From DASZTV01 sp035550655 (GTDB lineage: Bacteria > Actinomycetota > Actinomycetes > JAFAQI01), in the NCBI GenBank assembly GCA_035550655.1, contig DASZOU010000032.1, positions 81,463 to 145,462 of the forward strand: a DNA stretch of 64,000 bases, read 5' to 3'. A program made the translations under genes and the position numbers. The first letter of the stretch is position 1; every line of letters begins with the position of its first letter. Below, piece after piece: positions 61,193 through 64,000 of this stretch. The notes under the pieces are model-generated. The model saw nothing but the letters and a program-made list of their open reading frames with translations, had not been told where the DNA came from and searched no databases.

Positions 61193-61990
61193 ATGAGTAG
61201 TCGTACCCCGCTGATGGCGGGCAACTGGAAGATGAATCTCAACCACCTCGAGGCGATCGCGCTCGTCCAGAAGCTGGCGTTCTCGCTGACCGACGCCGAC
61301 TACGACGCGGTCGAGGTCGTGGTCGTCCCGCCGTTCACGGACATCCGCAGCGTGCAGACGATGGTCGACGGCGACCACCTGCGCCTGAAGTACGGCGCGC
61401 AGGACCTGTCGCCCCACGACGAGGGCGCCTACACCGGCGACATCAGCGGTCCGATGCTTGCCAAGCTCGGCTGCACCTACGTGGTCGTCGGCCACTCCGA
61501 GCGGCGTGAGCATCACCACGAGGACGACGCGGTGGTCAACGCCAAGGTCGTCGCGGCGTTGCGAAACAAGCTCGCCCCCATCGTGTGCGTGGGGGAGTCG
61601 CTCGACGTCCGCCGGGAGGGCGACGCCGTCGGCCACTGCACCGCCCAGCTGCGCGCCGCGCTGTCGGGTGTCACCGCGGCGCAGGCGAAGCCGCTGGTCG
61701 TGGCCTACGAGCCGATCTGGGCGATCGGGACGGGCGAGGTGGCGACGCCTGAGGACGCGCAAGAGGTCTGCGCGGCGCTCCGCACGACGCTCGGCGAGAT
61801 CTACAACGCCAGCTTCGCGAAGGCCGCGCGGGTGCTGTACGGCGGCTCGGTCAAGGCAAATAACGCGTTCGAGCTGATGGCGGCACCCGATGTGGACGGA
61901 GCACTTGTAGGGGGCGCCAGCCTGTTTCCGGAAGATTTCGTGCAAATCGTGCGGGCCGGGCGTGAACCTTCCGGGTCTTCGCCCGCATAA
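61193..61990 (+). CDS. tpiA: Triosephosphate isomerase
   Basis: The 265-residue TIM barrel has the catalytic Lys in MAGNWKMNLNHLEA, His in VVVGHSERREHHHEDD, Glu in VVAYEPIWAIGTGEVATPED (loop 6 region) and the phosphate-binding VLYGGSVKANNAFELMA. It interconverts the triose phosphates. It is the last gene of gap-pgk-tpiA. secG, usually next in actinobacteria, is not found after it. Confidence 0.95.
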   Translation: MSSRTPLMAGNWKMNLNHLEAIALVQKLAFSLTDADYDAVEVVVVPPFTDIRSVQTMVDGDHLRLKYGAQDLSPHDEGAYTGDISGPMLAKLGCTYVVVGHSERREHHHEDDAVVNAKVVAALRNKLAPIVCVGESLDVRREGDAVGHCTAQLRAALSGVTAAQAKPLVVAYEPIWAIGTGEVATPEDAQEVCAALRTTLGEIYNASFAKAARVLYGGSVKANNAFELMAAPDVDGALVGGASLFPEDFVQIVRAGREPSGSSPA

Positions 61991-62018
61991 CCATCAGGTA
62001 ACAACTTGTCCAGCGTGA

Positions 62019-62047
62019 TTGGCCCGGTTCACGGGCAGTCCTACTCT
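62019..62047 (+). promoter_or_regulatory. Candidate promoter of the substrate-binding protein gene
   Basis: TTGGCC (62019-62024) and TACTCT (62042-62047) are 17 bp apart, as expected for a vegetative promoter. The ATG is 70 nt further on, so a leader of about 63 nt is predicted. Confidence 0.45.
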
Positions 62048-62117
62048 CACGCGTGGTTGGCGACGTTGGGGTCGCCCCACTTTGGTGCCGCGCGACCCGC
62101 GGCCTAGAAGGAGGATC

Positions 62118-63938
62118 ATGCTCCGATCTCGACGCAACCTTGGCTGGGCCAGCGGTGCAGCGGTTGCAAGCATCATTGTCGCCGCGTGCGGCAGCAGCAG
62201 CTCCGGCGGCAGCAGCCCGTCAGGGAATGGCACGAGCGGCACCGGTGGCGGCACGTTCCAGATGGTCTCGACGAACTCGAGCGGTACGCCGAAGAGCGGT
62301 GGCATCCTCAAGGTCGCCGGCGCGGGCGACGTGGACTACTACGACCCGAACATCACCTACAGCAGCACCGGCCAGCTGGCTGCCCGCATCTACAACCGGC
62401 AGCTCTACGCCTACTCGCCGCAGGAAGGCCACACGACAGAGGCCGTCCCGGACATGGCAACGGGTGACCCCGTCTACACCAACGGCGGCAAGACTGCCAC
62501 CATCACGATTCGGCAGGGCGTCGACTGGAACACCACCCCGAAGCGTCAGGTGACGGCTGCGGACTTCATCCGCGGCGTGGAGATCACCTGTAACCCGACC
62601 TCGCTGCAGTTCGGCGGCCAGCCGGACTTCAACACCCTCATCGTGGGCTACCAGACCTTCTGCAACGCCTTCGCGAAGGCGCCGGCGACGGTCGCGGGAA
62701 TCAAGGCGTTCCTCAGCACCGCCAAGTTCCCGGGCATCACCGTCGGCAGCACGCCCGAGACGATCGTGATGCATCTGACGCACCCGGCAGCGTTCCTGCC
62801 CGCGATGCTGACGCTGCCCGCGTTCAGCCCGCGTGCGGTCGAGATGCTGAACTACCTGCCCGGCACCACGGCGGCGGCTCAGCACCTGATCTGCGACGGC
62901 CCCTACGAGATCAAGTCCTGGAACCCGACGAAGTCCATCGACTTCGTACGCAACCCGGCTTGGGACGCGTCCACGGACCCGGTTCGTAAGGCGTACGTCA
63001 ACGAGATCCAGGTCACAGAGGGCGAGCAGCAGGACACCATCCAGCAGCAGATCCAGGCCGGGACGTTGAACACCGACTGGGACCTCACGCCAACGGCAAC
63101 TCAGCAGAACCAGTTCGTTCAGCAGAAGAACCCGAACTTCAACTTGCAGCCGTCGATCTCGAGCAACCCGTACATCATCTTCAACACCCAGTCGCCGAAC
63201 AACGGCGGCGCGTTGAAGCAGGTCGCGGTGCGCCAGGCGATCGCCACTGCGCTCAACCGGAGCTTCCTGATCCAGGACGCCGGTGGCCCGCAGCTGTCGC
63301 CGCCGATCACCCACGTGTTGCCGGTCGGAATCGACGGTGCCCCGACGGACACCAACTACGCGTTCCCGACCGACATCAACAAGGCGAAGCAGATGCTCGC
63401 CGCCGCGGGTGTCAAGCACCTGAAGCTGATCTTCCTGTACCGCGCGGTCTCGGCCACGTCGGTGAAGATGTTCCAGGACGTTCAGAGCCAGCTCAGCAAG
63501 GTCGGGATCACGGTCAAGGGTCTGAACGCTCCTGGCCAGTTCACGATCTACACCAAGTACCTCGAGGTGCCGTCAACGGCGGAGCACGGTGCTTGGGACC
63601 TGTCGCTGGCAGGTTGGGGTCCGGACTGGTACGGCCCGGGTGCCCTGACCTTCTTCCGGCCGCTGTTCTACGGCAAGGTCAAGCCGCCGGTGTCCAGTGA
63701 CTACGGGCTGTACGACAACCCGGTGACGGACAACCTGATCGACCAGGCCACCACCGCGCCGACGGCCGCTCAGGCCGCCGCGCTGTGGCAGAAGGCGGAC
63801 GACCAGGTCATCCACGATGTGGCGATCTACCCGATCACCAACCCGAACGAGGGATTGCTGCATTCGTCCAACACGCACAACACCATCTACATCCCGGCAT
63901 TCCAGGCGTTCGACTACACGAACATCTGGCTGTCATAG
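62118..63938 (+). CDS. Oligopeptide-type ABC transporter substrate-binding lipoprotein
   Basis: The 606-residue protein has a lipoprotein signal (RSRRNLGWASGAAVASIIVA, Cys in VAACGSS), a Ser/Gly linker and the family-5 solute-binding fold: GGILKVAGAGDVDYYDPNIT, YNRQLYAYSPQEG, VPDMATGDPVYTNGGKTATI, LRQGV-equivalent TIRQGVDWNTT, VTAADFIRGVEI and AVRQAIATALNRSFLIQDAG. It should bind peptides, nickel or another small ligand outside the cell and deliver it to an ABC permease. A strong AGAAGGAGG site precedes the ATG. The permease and ATPase genes would lie beyond the window edge, if present. Confidence 0.9.
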   Translation: MLRSRRNLGWASGAAVASIIVAACGSSSSGGSSPSGNGTSGTGGGTFQMVSTNSSGTPKSGGILKVAGAGDVDYYDPNITYSSTGQLAARIYNRQLYAYSPQEGHTTEAVPDMATGDPVYTNGGKTATITIRQGVDWNTTPKRQVTAADFIRGVEITCNPTSLQFGGQPDFNTLIVGYQTFCNAFAKAPATVAGIKAFLSTAKFPGITVGSTPETIVMHLTHPAAFLPAMLTLPAFSPRAVEMLNYLPGTTAAAQHLICDGPYEIKSWNPTKSIDFVRNPAWDASTDPVRKAYVNEIQVTEGEQQDTIQQQIQAGTLNTDWDLTPTATQQNQFVQQKNPNFNLQPSISSNPYIIFNTQSPNNGGALKQVAVRQAIATALNRSFLIQDAGGPQLSPPITHVLPVGIDGAPTDTNYAFPTDINKAKQMLAAAGVKHLKLIFLYRAVSATSVKMFQDVQSQLSKVGITVKGLNAPGQFTIYTKYLEVPSTAEHGAWDLSLAGWGPDWYGPGALTFFRPLFYGKVKPPVSSDYGLYDNPVTDNLIDQATTAPTAAQAAALWQKADDQVIHDVAIYPITNPNEGLLHSSNTHNTIYIPAFQAFDYTNIWLS

Positions 63939-63975
63939 CTCCACGCTGAAAGGCACGCTGATTTAGTCAGTGTCG

Positions 63976-64000
63976 GGGGGGGGGGGGGGGGGTGGGGGGG
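63976..64000. other. G homopolymer at the window end
   Basis: From 63976 the sequence is almost entirely G, broken by a single T. It follows TTTAGTCAGTGTC, which could belong to normal downstream sequence. Such a run at a contig end is typical of a low-signal sequencing artefact rather than biology. Confidence 0.6.

Noticed and set aside
59957..61945. A 662-codon open frame antisense to pgk and tpiA, and similar long antisense frames over thrS, aspS, alaS and secD
   Set aside because: They lie opposite clear conserved genes, have Arg/Val/Asp/Leu-rich shadow composition and show no family motif. Long antisense frames are common in high-GC DNA.
61991..62117. Short secG gene between tpiA and the substrate-binding protein
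   Set aside because: I found no frame with the two-helix SecG pattern in these 127 bp.

Overview
This window is a high-GC, gene-dense stretch of an actinobacterial chromosome. The evidence for that is the frequent GTG starts, the many 4-bp ATGA/GTGA gene overlaps, promoters of the TANNNT type lying 6-9 nt before start codons (leaderless transcripts), an actinobacterial SOS box, an SsgA/SsgB-family protein, and the phosphatidylinositol/PIM cluster (pgsA, PatA-like, pimA). The SsgB-like protein points to a morphologically complex or sporulating lineage. I cannot name the genus. The right edge ends in a G homopolymer that looks like a contig-end artefact.

Layout. 1-2075 is accessory: a gene tail, a divergent module (XRE-type regulator plus a 58-residue protein on one side, a small lipoprotein on the other, with a perfect 14-bp palindrome between) and an S53 (sedolisin-like) protease gene cut at its catalytic-serine motif. 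2206-2310 holds an intergenic array in which ATGTGACAT recurs every 32 bp; a related array with the same period lies at 51639-51711. 2334-7037 encodes two divergent secreted ceramidase-family proteins. 7044-18089 holds mainly membrane and secreted proteins: a large multipass protein, AidB, YihY/BrkB, a small membrane protein plus lipoprotein, a SpoIVB-type S55 protease, and a 981-residue secreted protein with 14 Cys-pair repeats. 18136-18421 is a tRNA cluster (Gly, Cys, Val).

18520-24715 is a histidine-utilisation operon (hutG, a class IV aminotransferase, hutH, hutU, hutI), followed by a convergent ssgB-like gene, tRNA-Val(CAC) and a secreted protein of unknown function.

26615-49884 is conserved core: thrS, HIT protein, pgsA, PatA-like acyltransferase, pimA, a LemA-like protein, pdxS-pdxT, yebC, ruvC-ruvA-ruvB (SOS box), yajC-secD-secF, apt, relA, two peptidyl-prolyl isomerases on the opposite strand, an MBL-fold hydrolase and hisS. 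An EF-G-like GTPase with a small membrane protein sits antisense inside this block. 49881-58888 continues with aspS, rarA, two small membrane-associated genes, alaS, ruvX, mltG and aroE. 59001-61990 is the glycolytic operon gap-pgk-tpiA, followed by an oligopeptide-type ABC substrate-binding lipoprotein.

The most unusual items are the two intergenic arrays with an exact 32-bp period, a 28-bp G-rich leader shared (27/28) by hutU and the PatA-like gene, the two seven-repeat sets of the secreted Cys-pair protein with a hairpin over its ribosome-binding site, and the left-edge regulator module.
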